A stretch of 64,000 nt of DNA from Streptomyces sp. NBC_00461. GTDB lineage: Bacteria; Actinomycetota; Actinomycetes; Streptomycetales; Streptomycetaceae. Where the stretch lies: contig NZ_CP107902.1 in assembly GCF_036013935.1 (NCBI RefSeq), positions 434,001-498,000 on the forward strand. Direction: 5' to 3'. A program made the position numbers and the translations under genes. The notes under the pieces are model-generated. The model saw only the letters and a list, made by a program, of their open reading frames with translations, was not told where the DNA came from and searched no databases. Below, one piece after another: positions 18,301 through 25,476 of this stretch (position 1 is the first letter of the stretch; every line of letters starts with the position of its first letter).

Positions 18301-18879
18301 GGCGACGTCGCCCGGGGTGAGCAGCCCGGCGGTGCGCGCGCCGATCTCACTCAGCAGGCGCAGCCGGCGCTCGCCCAGTACCCGGCCGGTGGTCTCGGTG
18401 ATGATCTGCAGCACGCCGCCTGCGGTGCCGTCGTCCAGCAGCACGGGCTGGAAGGATGAATCGAAGTAGCACTGTTCCGGAAAGCCGTGGCGCTCCATGA
18501 TGAGCGGCTCATCCGGGATCAGCAGTGACTTGCGGGTGTCGATCACATAGTGGAAGTGGGAGCTCACGGGGTGGACCCAGACCTCGGGGAAGATCTCCTT
18601 ATAGGGCCTGCCGAGCGCCCAGGGGTGTTTGGCGCCGACAATGGGTGTGGAGCTCAGGTTGTACAGCGTGGCGAATTCGGCGCCCCAGTACAGAGCCATC
18701 CCATGCTCAGAGGTGAGCATGAGGCGCAGGGTGTCCACCAGGGGCCCCGACCAGGATTCGGGGAGCCCGAGCGGCGTCGCCGCCCAGTCGATCCCGGCCA
18801 GAAGCTCGCCGAACGCGCCGGCCTCGGCGAACATCCGGGCCGCCGCGGTGCGGGGGTCATCGGGCCGGGTCATCGACAC
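15304..18879 (-). CDS. Hybrid sensor: PAS-GAF-histidine kinase-receiver-GAF-SpoIIE phosphatase
   Basis: This 1191-residue cytoplasmic protein carries, in order, a PAS-like sensor (about 30-165), a GAF domain (170-335), a HisKA domain with SHELRTPL (H363), a HATPase domain with NALKF and GSGLGLVLVKDL, a proline-rich linker, a receiver domain with VVDDN and the phosphoacceptor D705 in LVLSDVMMPG (K757 in LAKPF), a second GAF domain and a PP2C-type SpoIIE phosphatase with GGDWYD and IGDVMGHD. It could couple signal sensing and phosphorelay to dephosphorylation of an anti-sigma antagonist. The GTG at 18879 has AGGAGG at five bases and is preferred over the ATG at 18873. No anti-sigma or antagonist gene is adjacent. 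Confidence 0.9.
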   Translation of the reverse strand: MSMTRPDDPRTAAARMFAEAGAFGELLAGIDWAATPLGLPESWSGPLVDTLRLMLTSEHGMALYWGAEFATLYNLSSTPIVGAKHPWALGRPYKEIFPEVWVHPVSSHFHYVIDTRKSLLIPDEPLIMERHGFPEQCYFDSSFQPVLLDDGTAGGVLQIITETTGRVLGERRLRLLSEIGARTAGLLTPGDVACVVAEVLGSYPEEVPFLGLYLASEPGMLRLVASAGLGPAPEAVSLSEADRSEVAARLAQVLADGAPATLSAAALTGGNTAGQHAEASRLPVEQGLALPLDSAGQVGGVLVVGVNPCFPPAGAYRDFLEVLAAAVAGALTAALAHDEQRRRAEALVELDRAKTTFFANVSHELRTPLTLLLGPLQQALADEDRTERRAQLELAERGALRLLKQVNTLLEVARADAGQIHPALEPVDLAGATAELAGVFRSAFEVAGLTLEVDCPPLSKPVSLDREMWEKIVLNLLSNALKFTFTGGARVQVAAAGDRARLTVTDTGTGIPADELPRLFERFHRVRGARSRSHEGSGLGLVLVKDLVEAHGGTVGVDSRLGQGTNVTVDLPFAAAHRPRPAPPATDAGSPGETPREGGGGRSGRAAAYVDEALGWLAADPVPAPATPAARTPQAPENHDAPRGPGPHETDRAHRARLLVVDDNSDMRAYLTQLLEPEYDVLLAADGLAALEMALAQPVELVLSDVMMPGMDGFELVRALRADSRTARLPIVLLTARAGEEESVQGRQAGADDYLAKPFSARQLLARVRTGLELSRLREQALTETRHQLAVLASLADAGLRLSATLDPDQILQTAGQILLPDFADQISIHLTAARPAPAQSPPSYIAGTSLLAREALATAANHAINGTAPAAPAGPHPPPAAVLALPLHAHDQTLGALVLVRHTDYSAVEHKYLENLAHRLALAYDNATRYHNERRIALALQRALLPHRLPQVPGVRLATHYRASNRGAEVGGDWYDVLALPNGAVGLAIGDVMGHDVEAAIVMGQLRSALHSLAMEGAGPAQVLARLDAYLQSLATERFATCLYAVYNPHRHRLRYAASGHLPPLLVAADTSYLELPPALPLGLGSTPVDREVAFPAGTSLLLYTDGLVENRALSLDSCLAALRQTCGALPAAARSDPQQITERALELLNTPDRVDDDAALLAATAEPSCRTGDPQVDGSAIRPTTTAPG

Positions 18880-18978
18880 ATGTTCCTCCTGGCGCCTACG
18901 TGACCCGCCTGCGCCCTCCCAGGTCTGCCGACGGCCACTCGCTGCGGACCCTCCAGGCAGATCGGACGCCGGATCCGA

Positions 18979-19007
18979 CAATTCTGGCTACGCTCTCGCC
19001 AGAATTG
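18979..19007. promoter_or_regulatory. Perfect 10-bp inverted repeat upstream of the hybrid sensor gene
   Basis: CAATTCTGGC (18979-18988) and GCCAGAATTG (18998-19007) form a perfect inverted repeat with a nine-base spacer, about 100 bp upstream of the hybrid sensor start. The surrounding DNA is unusually AT-rich for this window. It is most likely an operator or a promoter-proximal hairpin for the leftward gene. The binding protein is unknown. Confidence 0.5.
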
Positions 19008-19062
19008 CGCTGCTAAAAGTACAAACACTATGATTTCCAGAGAATTCTACGCTTACAGCCGG

Positions 19063-19265
19063 ATGTCGACGGCGGCGATCGTCGACTCGTACCCCCTGCG
19101 AGCGGCCGCCACAGTCGGCGCCACGGTGGCGGCCGGGACGGCGGGACGAAGGTGGCGGGCCGCGAAAGGCAGGTCGTGGACTGCCTGGCTTTGCTGCCGG
19201 TGGTGCTGATCACGCGGCGAGCGCGTCTACCAAGAGCAGGTGCGATCACAGCCGCGAAGCGGCCT
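19063..19265 (+). pseudogene. IS5-family transposase fragment
   Basis: Rightward reading gives STAAIVDSYPLRAAATVGA, then after a frame change KVAGRERQVVDCLALLPVVL, matching the DDE region of IS5-type transposases (typical form SAAIVDSQSVKAAETVG, then KVKGRKRHLLVDTLGL). Only about 65 codons remain, with at least one frameshift. It lies between the hybrid sensor promoter and the DUF4440 gene. Confidence 0.65.
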
Positions 19266-19396
19266 GCCCCGTGACGCTCTGCACTCGCCCCCAAAGATCT
19301 GGGCCAGAGCCGCGTTCTGACGGCACCAGCGAGCGGCCGCGGCGGCGCGTGAACAAATCGCAGTTCCCTGCGGTGCCGTGTTCGTAAGGTTCCTGC

Positions 19397-19765
19397 ATGG
19401 CGGATGACGGGCGGGAGCAGGCCGTGCAGGCGGCTATTGCCGGAGAGATGCGGCTGCTCGATCCTGAGGTGCGAGCTTCCCCGGCCCGTGTCCTGGAGCT
19501 CCTGGACCCGGAGTTCACCGAGATCGGGGCTTCCGGACGCAGGTGGGACGTGGAGTCGATGCTCACCGTGATGAGTGGCGGCAGTGTCTCCCCGGAGTCT
19601 CCGGTCAAGGTCAGTGACGTGTCCGGAGCCGTCCTTGCCCCCGGCATCGTCCATCTGACGTACTTCGCCGACAACCAAGGCCGCCGGGTATGGCGGAGTT
19701 CCTTGTGGAGGCTGACCGACTCGGGCTGGCGGATGTACTTCCACCAGGGAACTTTGGCCAGCTGA
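19397..19765 (+). CDS. DUF4440 / NTF2-like protein
   Basis: The 122-residue protein reads EMRLLDPEVRASPARVLELL, LDPEFTEIGASGRRWDVE and WRSSLWRLTDSGWRMYFHQG, the standard layout of DUF4440 proteins in the NTF2/SnoaL superfamily. These small cone-shaped proteins bind or turn over small molecules, and no specific substrate can be assigned. The ATG at 19397 gives the full family length. No operon partner is evident; the next gene is 408 bp away. Confidence 0.8.
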   Translation: MADDGREQAVQAAIAGEMRLLDPEVRASPARVLELLDPEFTEIGASGRRWDVESMLTVMSGGSVSPESPVKVSDVSGAVLAPGIVHLTYFADNQGRRVWRSSLWRLTDSGWRMYFHQGTLAS

Positions 19766-20173
19766 GTTTGTGCACCGCCGCCCATCAGCACGGCGGTCGA
19801 GTTGCCGTCGCCGGTGGAGTGGACGCCGGGGGTGAACCGCCCTGGCTGTAATGCATGGGCCAAAGTTTTGGGTGTCCTCCCCGGATTCTCAGCGACCTCG
19901 GCCCGACGGACCCGCCCACCTAGTCGTCTGCCTGCCTATCCAGCCGTCTGCCTGCCTCTGTGTCGGCAACCTCCTTGGACGGGCAGCGAAGCGAGCACGT
20001 ACTTTCGACGGATGGTCGATGTCGCCACCGGCGACGGTGTCCTGGCCTCGGCAGTCACCCGAGTCGCCCGCGCCGAGCGCGGGATACCCGCCTGACACGG
20101 TTCCCTTGAGCAGTCGTACCGGCAGGTGACGCAGACCACAGGAACTCCACCCGCTTCGTGGAGAGAAGAGGGT
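19766..20173. other. Intergenic region upstream of the ECF sigma gene
   Basis: No supported gene lies in this 408-bp gap. A direct repeat CGTCTGCCTGCCT occurs twice near 19923-19957. Short open frames on both strands have no family resemblance. The promoter of the downstream sigma gene presumably lies near its right end, but no clear consensus was seen. Confidence 0.35.
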
Positions 20174-20800
20174 GTGAAGGACTCAGAGAACGAGGTGCGC
20201 CGCCGCGTGCGCGAAGGGGACCGCGCGGCGTTCGCCCAGCTGTACGAGGAGTTCGCCCGCGCCGTGTACAACCACGGGTTGCGCCTGACCGGCGACTGGT
20301 CGACAGCCGAAGAGATCATGTCGGAGACGTTCCTGGCCGCGTGGCGCACACGCACGCGCGTACGGGAGGACGGCGGTTCCCTGCTGCCCTGGCTGCTGGG
20401 CATCGCCACCCACAAGGCGGACAACGCCCGGCGGAGCCTGCGCCGACGCCAGCTGTTCCTGGCGCGTCAGCCTCAGCCCCCGAGTGTGGAGGACTTCGCG
20501 CCCCAGCTGGCCGGACGCATCGATGACGCGCGCTACCTGCATGCCGTTCAGGTCGCCCTGGACCGGCTGAGACGCCAGGAGCGGGAGGTGCTGGCCCTGT
20601 GCGTGTGGTCCGGCCTGGACTACCAGCAGACGGCCGAGGCTCTGGGCATCGCGGTCGGGACCGTACGTTCCCGGCTCTCGCGTGCCCGCAAGAAGCTCGC
20701 CCGTCTCGCGGAGGAAAACCTGGAACCGGGCTCTGCCCGCGGAGAGATGACAAGTGCGGCCGCGATCGCGGCCCTGCCCGTGCGGGAGGAGCTCACATGA
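20174..20800 (+). CDS. ECF-type RNA polymerase sigma factor
   Basis: The 208-residue protein has region 2 (RAAFAQLYEEFARAVYNHGL ... TAEEIMSETFLAAW) and region 4 (LRRQEREVLALCVWSGLDYQ, then GTVRSRLSRARKKLA), so it is a sigma-70 family ECF factor. It overlaps the downstream CU044_5270-type gene by ATGA, the arrangement seen for this sigma/partner pair in actinomycetes. The GTG at 20174 is preferred for length; a GTG at 20126 is an alternative and would add 16 residues. It probably directs transcription of its own operon, with the partner acting in place of a classical anti-sigma factor, but this is inferred. Confidence 0.88.
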   Translation: MKDSENEVRRRVREGDRAAFAQLYEEFARAVYNHGLRLTGDWSTAEEIMSETFLAAWRTRTRVREDGGSLLPWLLGIATHKADNARRSLRRRQLFLARQPQPPSVEDFAPQLAGRIDDARYLHAVQVALDRLRRQEREVLALCVWSGLDYQQTAEALGIAVGTVRSRLSRARKKLARLAEENLEPGSARGEMTSAAAIAALPVREELT

Positions 20801-21831
20801 AGGACAGAACCACCTCCACTTCCCGGGAGTGGCGCGGCGACCGCGAGGAGATCGCCCGCCTGCTACCGCCCCCGGCCGACTGGGACGTTCCGCGCGAGCA
20901 GCACCTTCGTCACAAGGATCAACTGATGCACACCATCGACCGCGACCAAGCCGTACGTACCTGGTCGGCCCGTCGGCTGCTGCGGCCCACGCTCCTGGCG
21001 CCGGCGACCGCGCTGGCCCTGGCCTGCGCACTGACGGCGGGAATCGCCCTGAGCGACAGCGACAAGGAGTCTTCCGGCACCGCGTCGCACGGCGCGGCCA
21101 CGGACATGCAGCCTGCCGCGGCCCTGCTCAACCGGATCTCCGCCGCCGCCGGGAAACACACTGCCCCCACCGTCCGGGACGATCAGTTCGTCTACACCAA
21201 GGAGAAGACCCGCGGCGCCGATCTGACCACCGGGAAGGCCGTACTCGGCCCGCTGACGGACCGTGAGGTGTGGTCCGCCCAGGAGCCGGGGCGTCTGCTC
21301 AAGCTCGGTCTGATCCGGGAAGACGGTGAGACCTCCCCCATCAACGCCGAACTCGGCGACACCCACGGCACGGCGGCCGGCATCAACCGGCCCACCTACC
21401 GCTGGCTCAGCTCCCTGCCCACCGACCCTGACAAGCTGCTGACCTACCTGTACACGAAGACCCCGCACGCCCAGGGCCGCGAGCGCGACCAGGCGGTGTT
21501 CGAGCAGATCGGCTCGCTGCTCGGCGGGCTGATGCCGCCCCGCACCGCTGCCGCCCTCTACCGGGCCGCGGCGAAGATCCCCGGAGTCACCCCGGCCCCG
21601 AAGGCGCGCGACGCCATCGGCCGCCAGGGCCTCGGCATCGCCCGTGACGACACCCGTTACGGCATCAGGACCGAGTGGGTCTTCGACAAGAAGGACTACG
21701 CCTTCCTCGGCTCCCGCAGCTATCTGACCAAGGACGAGTCCTACGGAGAGTCCGGCACACTGCTGTCCAGCAACGCCGAGTTGGAGCATGCCGTGGTCGA
21801 CAAGGCCGGCGAGCCGCCTGCCGCTGGTTAG
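20797..21831 (+). CDS. CU044_5270 family protein (membrane-anchored sigma partner)
   Basis: The 344-residue protein has a cytoplasmic N-terminus (about 65 residues, with LLPPPADWDVPREQHLRHK), one membrane segment (LLAPATALALACALTAGIAL) and a large extracytoplasmic domain ending in a repeat of beta-strands with GIRTEWVFDKKDYAFLG. This is the CU044_5270 family, regularly encoded after an ECF sigma gene. By its layout it may act as an anti-sigma factor that senses envelope conditions. The ATG overlaps the sigma stop (ATGA), so translation is coupled. The family function has not been proved. Confidence 0.85.
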   Translation: MKDRTTSTSREWRGDREEIARLLPPPADWDVPREQHLRHKDQLMHTIDRDQAVRTWSARRLLRPTLLAPATALALACALTAGIALSDSDKESSGTASHGAATDMQPAAALLNRISAAAGKHTAPTVRDDQFVYTKEKTRGADLTTGKAVLGPLTDREVWSAQEPGRLLKLGLIREDGETSPINAELGDTHGTAAGINRPTYRWLSSLPTDPDKLLTYLYTKTPHAQGRERDQAVFEQIGSLLGGLMPPRTAAALYRAAAKIPGVTPAPKARDAIGRQGLGIARDDTRYGIRTEWVFDKKDYAFLGSRSYLTKDESYGESGTLLSSNAELEHAVVDKAGEPPAAG

Positions 21832-21844
21832 CGGACGTGGAATC

Positions 21845-21874
21845 GGCGGGCCCGGCACTTTCGTCGAGCCCGCC
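21845..21874 (+). terminator. Hairpin after the sigma/CU044_5270 operon
   Basis: GGCGGGC (21845-21851) pairs with GCCCGCC (21868-21874) across a 16-base loop, 14 bp after the stop codon. It is GC-only and lacks a T-run, as is common for Streptomyces terminators. Confidence 0.5.
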
Positions 21875-21989
21875 CATCACGTGCGGTGCGCGTACACATG
21901 GTTACTGACCTTGAATGCGTGCAGTCGTCATGGTGGTACGGACACCAGTCCGCGGCTCCTGCGAGGCAGCCGCCGAGAGCGTCGTGGCG

Positions 21990-22312
<323 letters not shown>

Positions 22313-22350
22313 GACGATCAACTACCGGCGATGGACACCGGGCTCCCGGC

Positions 22351-23298
22351 TCAGAAGGCGTGCGCCATCAGCTCCGCGAACAGCGCGTCTTCATCGGCAT
22401 CGAGGCCCCGCGAGCGGAACCAGCGGCACATGTTGGCGCAGTCGCGCTGGAGGAAGTTCATCCCGTTGAGGTTGCCGACCAGGTCGACGATTTGCGGCAG
22501 GTCGATGATGACCAGCCGTTCGCCCGCCGCCAGGATGTTGTACGCCGAGAGGTCGCCGTGCACGAGGCCGTTCTGCACCATCGTCGCGAGCGCGTCGGTG
22601 AGCTGCTCGAAATACGCCGCCAGCAGCTCGGGTGAGGGTCGAGCCTGGGCGAGCCGGGGCGCGGTCGCGACGTCTCCGTCCTCGTCGACGACGGTGATCC
22701 ACTCCATCAGGATCTCGGTGCCGTCGATCTGGACCGGGTAGGGAACCGGCAGCCCGAGGTTCCAGAGCCGCACCAGCGCACCCCACTCGGACACCGCCCA
22801 CTCGCCGGCGGCGACCTGCCGGCCGAAGGCGCTCTTCCGGTTGAGGGCCCGCTCGTCACGTGAGCGCTTCATCGAGCGGCCCTCGGTGTAGGACGCCGCG
22901 CGGTGGAAGGTCCGGTGCTCGGGAGAGCGGTACCGCTTGGCCGCCATGACCACGCCGGCGGAGGCGTCGAGCGGGTCGGCGCGCTCGACGAGGTGGACGT
23001 CGGCCTCCTTGCCGGTCTTGAGAACGCCGAGCTCTGTGTCGATCGCGCCCTGCGAGGTCACCACCCAGTCCGGGAGCGGCTGGGGGCCTCGGCAGAGGGG
23101 TTCGACGCTGAGCCAGGTCGACCAGCGCTGGCCGTCCTCCAGGTCGTCGTAGGAACGGAAGTCGAACACGAACCGTTCGTCGACGTCGCGCAGGTCGTCC
23201 GGAGGCGGGACGTGGCGGTAGGGGTCGGTGCTGAACTCGTCAGAATGTGCCGGGTGCTGAGGGTGCTGAGGGTGCTGCGAGAGATCGTCGCGAGACAT
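22351..23298 (-). CDS. RIO-type serine/threonine protein kinase
   Basis: The 315-residue protein shows the RIO kinase core: GVLKTGKEADVHLVERADP as the nucleotide loop, a lysine in VVMAAKRYRS, the catalytic loop LVHGDLSAYNILAAG and the metal-binding IIDLPQIVD. RIO1-like proteins in bacteria are atypical kinases or ATPases of uncertain substrate. The first 20 residues carry a small HPQ repeat encoded by the tandem GGGTGCTGA motif. The ATG at 23298 fits the family; the nearest GGAG is 11 bases upstream. No operon partner is present; a decayed transposase lies directly downstream. Confidence 0.88.
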   Translation of the reverse strand: MSRDDLSQHPQHPQHPAHSDEFSTDPYRHVPPPDDLRDVDERFVFDFRSYDDLEDGQRWSTWLSVEPLCRGPQPLPDWVVTSQGAIDTELGVLKTGKEADVHLVERADPLDASAGVVMAAKRYRSPEHRTFHRAASYTEGRSMKRSRDERALNRKSAFGRQVAAGEWAVSEWGALVRLWNLGLPVPYPVQIDGTEILMEWITVVDEDGDVATAPRLAQARPSPELLAAYFEQLTDALATMVQNGLVHGDLSAYNILAAGERLVIIDLPQIVDLVGNLNGMNFLQRDCANMCRWFRSRGLDADEDALFAELMAHAF

Positions 23299-23448
23299 CG
23301 CTGAAGGTGCTCCATGAGGCGAGAGAGAGGCGGTCTGCGGGCAGGCCTAGGACAGTCGTGGTCACGGTCGTGCCTCCTCTCGTGGAGCACCGGGCAGCTC
23401 CCGGTGTCCGGCCCATGGTGCGGGGCGGACACGGGGAGCGGCAACCGA

Positions 23449-23469
23449 ATTACGTCGGCATTACGTCGG
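23449..23469. promoter_or_regulatory. ATTACGTCGG direct repeat upstream of the RIO kinase gene
   Basis: ATTACGTCGG occurs twice (23449-23458 and 23460-23469) with 11-bp periodicity, about 150 bp upstream of the RIO kinase start. The spacing of one helical turn suggests binding of an activator or repressor on one face of the DNA. No known regulator motif was recognised. The rest of the 405-bp gap 23299-23703 shows no gene. Confidence 0.4.
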
Positions 23470-23662
23470 GCCGCGTCGAGCGGCCCAGCGGTGCCGTAGG
23501 TTTCCGGCGGGATCCTCCGCATGATGATGTGTGACGGTAGGCGCGACCACATACCGAGCTCCTCTCGGCACCGTCTCTCGACGGGCAAGCCATTGCCACC
23601 GCAGAGCCGGACCGGGTGGAACTTGGCATGGAGCCCCGCCTCGTCGACTCGCAGGTCCGCGA

Positions 23663-23698
23663 CCGTGCCCGGCCGGCGTCGAGGCCTGCCGGGCACGG
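23663..23698 (-). terminator. Hairpin terminator of the GH43 gene
   Basis: CCGTGCCCGGC (23663-23673) and GCCGGGCACGG (23688-23698) form a perfect 11-bp stem with a 14-base loop, six bases after the leftward GH43 stop codon. There is no T-run. Confidence 0.75.
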
Positions 23699-23703
23699 CC
23701 GTC

Positions 23704-25146
23704 TCATGCCGCAGGCCGTTGGAACTGCTGGTTGGTGCCGGTACCACAGGGCCACTGGATGAGGCGGGCGCCGTTGGCGGTGGAGGCGTTCTGGATGTCC
23801 AGGCACTTGCCGCTGTGCCGGGCGACCAGGTGGTAGTAGCCGCCTCCCTGGTCATCGAACCGCCACTGCTGGTTGGTGCCCGCCGTGCAGTGGTACTGGT
23901 TCACGAAGGCACCGTCGGCTGTGGAACCCCCGTGGACGTCCAGGCACTTGCCGCTGTGCTGGGCGAGGACGCGGACATAGCCGCCGCCGGCATCCTGGAG
24001 CCGCCACTCCTGGTTGAGGCCACCGCCGACACAGGTGTACTGGAGGGCGATCGCGCTGTCGGCGGCGGAGTTGTCGGTGATGTCGAGGCACTTGCCGCTG
24101 TGCCGGGCGATCAGGTTGTAGTACGGGCCTCCGCCCACGCCGGTGATCGTGCCGGCGGCCGTGTCGATGGTGACCTGCGGGTACCACGGCAGGTTCATGG
24201 TGGTCCTGGTCGGGAAGGTCAGCGGCAGCCAGACGTACTGGGAGTCGTTGACGGTGCCGCCCATGGAGTTGCCCCAGCGGTCGCCCATATAGAGGTAGGA
24301 GGTCCCCGATGTGCCCTGCACCGGCAGCACGTACGCCGTCTGGGAGCCGTAGGCGGTGGCGTCGCCGATCTCGGTCATGGGGGTCCAGGGGCCGGCCAGG
24401 CTGGTGGCGGTGGCGTACCTCTGCTGGTTGGGGTTCCAGCCACTGGTGCCCGACGTGAGCATGAAGTAGACGCCGTCACGCTTGAACAGAGCGGGTGACT
24501 CACGGAAGTTGTTCGGCCAGGGGTTGGCGACGAGGCTGTCGTATCCGGTGTAGTCGGCGGTGAGCTTGTAGATGTGCAGGTCGGCGTTGCCTGCCGCGGA
24601 GGTGATCTGGTAAGCCGTTCCGTCGTCGTCCTTGAACAGGGTCATGTCCCGGGACGTCGTACCGGACGGCGGCCGGAAGCTGCCCCGCCAGGAGTAGTCG
24701 CCGTCGACGGTGTCGGAGACGGCTACCGCGGCACGCGACTCGTTGTAGTCCTTGCCGTTCTCCTTGTGCATCCACATCACGAACTTGCCGGTCGTGCTGT
24801 TGTAAATCACCTTTGGCCGCTCGATGTTGGCGACCGCCAGCTCGGAGGCGCTGGCCTGGGTCAGCACGTTGCGCCGGAACTCCCAGGTCTTCAGGTCGGT
24901 CGAGCGGTACGCCGAGACGGCCTTGAAGGTGTTGTCGGCGTTCCGGTTCTCGCCGAACCAGTAGTAGAACGAGCCGACCTTGATCACGCCACCGCCATGG
25001 GCATGCACCACGGCACCACTGGTGTCGGTGAACTGCGTCCCGTTGGTCACGGTGACCGCGGCGGCCTGGGCCGGGGATCCGGTGGCGATCAGGGTGAACA
25101 CGCCCAGGAGCAGGACGAGAAGAGGTGTGAAGGCACGTCTGAGCAT
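23704..25146 (-). CDS. Secreted GH43-family galactanase-like hydrolase with ricin-type lectin domain
   Basis: The 480-residue protein has a Sec signal peptide ending SPAQAAA (about residue 30), a five-bladed propeller domain (35-345) with VVHAHGGGVIKVGSFYYWFG and NIERPKVIYNSTTGKFVMWM, and a C-terminal ricin-type beta-trefoil with three repeats (SGKCLDI ... NQEWR, SGKCLDV ... NQQWR, SGKCLDI ... NQQF). The catalytic part most resembles exo-beta-1,3-galactanases of the GH43_24 type, in which the usual base Asp is replaced. It should cut galactan side chains or backbone outside the cell. Start at 25146; GGGAG lies 11 bases upstream. It is divergent from the fucosidase gene. Confidence 0.85.
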   Translation of the reverse strand: MLRRAFTPLLVLLLGVFTLIATGSPAQAAAVTVTNGTQFTDTSGAVVHAHGGGVIKVGSFYYWFGENRNADNTFKAVSAYRSTDLKTWEFRRNVLTQASASELAVANIERPKVIYNSTTGKFVMWMHKENGKDYNESRAAVAVSDTVDGDYSWRGSFRPPSGTTSRDMTLFKDDDGTAYQITSAAGNADLHIYKLTADYTGYDSLVANPWPNNFRESPALFKRDGVYFMLTSGTSGWNPNQQRYATATSLAGPWTPMTEIGDATAYGSQTAYVLPVQGTSGTSYLYMGDRWGNSMGGTVNDSQYVWLPLTFPTRTTMNLPWYPQVTIDTAAGTITGVGGGPYYNLIARHSGKCLDITDNSAADSAIALQYTCVGGGLNQEWRLQDAGGGYVRVLAQHSGKCLDVHGGSTADGAFVNQYHCTAGTNQQWRFDDQGGGYYHLVARHSGKCLDIQNASTANGARLIQWPCGTGTNQQFQRPAA

Positions 25147-25476
25147 CGGTACCGCGCTCCCAAGTGCAGACAGTTTGCTGATTGTTGAAATGTGTTCGAT
25201 CCGTCGCAGGACCTTAGGCACCCGGCATGAGCGCGTCAACGGTTACCGCAAAGTAAATACATCCCATGTCTAGGGTTGAAGATCACGGATAATCTTCAAG
25301 TCCTCTGCAATTTTGTGGATTTTCGCCCCGGGACTGGACAACAGCCCTACTGGTGCCTGCTAATCCATCCCATGTCCCTGGCGTGTCGCCCATGCGATCC
25401 ACCGTCAGGTCCCCTCCCATGCCTGTTCCCGCGCCTGAGCCGCACGTGCTGTTCTGTGAAGAGTCAGGAGAGTTCC
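25147..25476. promoter_or_regulatory. Divergent control region of the GH43 and GH29 genes
   Basis: This 330-bp region is distinctly AT-richer than its surroundings. It contains an inverted repeat TTGAAGAT (25276-25283) / ATCTTCAA (25292-25299) with an eight-base spacer, and an 11-bp direct repeat CATCCCATGTC at 25260-25270 and 25366-25376. The palindrome is a good candidate operator for a sugar-responsive repressor controlling both glycosidases. No regulator gene is adjacent. Confidence 0.55.
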
